Origin: Sinorhizobium garamanticum
Lineage (GTDB): Bacteria; Pseudomonadota; Alphaproteobacteria; Rhizobiales; Rhizobiaceae
DNA: 64,000 nt
Direction of reading: 5' to 3'
NCBI RefSeq assembly: GCF_029892065.1
Contig: NZ_CP120374.1
Coordinates: 868,001 to 932,000, forward strand
Positions 63,667-64,000 of this stretch are shown here, in pieces (within the stretch, counting starts at the first letter, position 1; each line of letters opens with the position of its first letter). Under the pieces are notes generated by a model that searched no databases, was not told where the DNA came from, and saw only the letters and a list, made by a program, of their open reading frames with translations. The position numbers were made by a program, and so were the translations under genes.

Positions 63667-64000
63667 TCAGCTGCCGAAGAACGCGAAGCGAACGACGAAC
63701 AGCGCCGCCACGATCTGTGTCGCCGGGTGGATGACGCTCCACTTGCCGGTGAACACCTTGAGCACGACGTAACTCACGAAACCGAAGGCAAGGCCGTTGG
63801 CGATCGAATACGTGAAGGGCATGGCGATCGCGGTGAGCGCCGCCGGTGCCGCTTCGGTCAGGTCGTCCCACTCGATTTCGGTGAGCTCGCGCATCATCAG
63901 GCCAGCCACATAGAGCAGCGCCGGCGCTGTTGCATAGGATGGAACCGCGGCGGCGAGTGGCGAGATGAACAGGGCCGCCAGGAAAAGCACCGCAATGGTC
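63667..64000 (-). CDS. NCS2-family purine permease, C-terminal part (cut by window edge)
   Basis: The last 110 residues only; the open frame runs off the right edge. Several hydrophobic helices are visible (VLFLAALFISPLAAAVPSYA; APALLYVAGLMMRELTEIEW; PAALTAIAMPFTYSIANGLA). This pattern fits the AzgA/guanine-hypoxanthine group. It would supply purines to the guaD/xdh pathway. The apparent start near 63990 is an internal GTG. Confidence 0.85.
   Translation of the reverse strand, partial: TIAVLFLAALFISPLAAAVPSYATAPALLYVAGLMMRELTEIEWDDLTEAAPAALTAIAMPFTYSIANGLAFGFVSYVVLKVFTGKWSVIHPATQIVAALFVVRFAFFGS

Overview
The window looks like chromosomal DNA of a Sinorhizobium/Ensifer-type alphaproteobacterium. 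This rests on high GC, rhizobial-style intergenic palindromic repeats, a ROSE-type leader in front of an ibpA-like gene, and many ABC importers paired with small catabolic operons. The genus is inferred from gene content and remembered repeat sequences, not from a search.

Layout. (1) 1-6.7 kb: a peptide-type ABC importer split into two divergent units. A XRE-cupin regulator and its binding protein lie on the minus strand; two permeases, two ATPases and a GAF protein lie on the plus strand. (2) 6.9-11.9 kb, minus: DeoR regulator, DeoC, a two-domain ALDH16-like dehydrogenase and a RbsD/FucU mutarotase, consistent with deoxyribose-type sugar use. (3) 12-18.1 kb: a GntR regulator divergent from a PotABCD-type importer and a hydantoin/Asp-Glu racemase, with a candidate sigma-54 promoter. 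(4) 18.2-26.2 kb: alpha-2-macroglobulin plus PBP1C, a periplasmic defence/repair pair. (5) 26.2-27.9 kb: a DUF982 gene and two Hsp20 genes, the first behind a ROSE RNA thermometer.

(6) 28-50.7 kb: purine catabolism together with glyoxylate use. Guanine deaminase (guaD), xanthine dehydrogenase (xdhABC), membrane urate hydroxylase (puuD), hydroxyisourate hydrolase (uraH), a PuuE-UraD fusion and ureidoglycolate lyase (allA) take purines to glyoxylate. Gcl, Hyi, tartronate semialdehyde reductase and glycerate kinase take glyoxylate to phosphoglycerate, under an IclR regulator with a clear operator. Inserted here are a duplicated module of LysR gene plus low-complexity exported protein (second LysR broken), a lone treY behind a candidate RpoE2 promoter, and a truncated HxlR gene. 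(7) 50.8-56.9 kb, minus: a second peptide-type ABC importer with a fused double ATPase and an EamA exporter. (8) 57.2-63.3 kb: an uncharacterised sugar-acid cluster (cytoplasmic sialidase-fold protein, PdxA2-like dehydrogenase, DapA-family lyase, Fe-alcohol dehydrogenase; opposite strand GntR and DUF1537 kinase). (9) 63.7 kb to the end: the C-terminus of an NCS2 purine permease.

Most promising for new biology are the sialidase/PdxA/DapA/ADH/DUF1537 cluster and the duplicated LysR plus repeat-protein module. No rRNA, tRNA, CRISPR array, phage gene or transposase was recognised.
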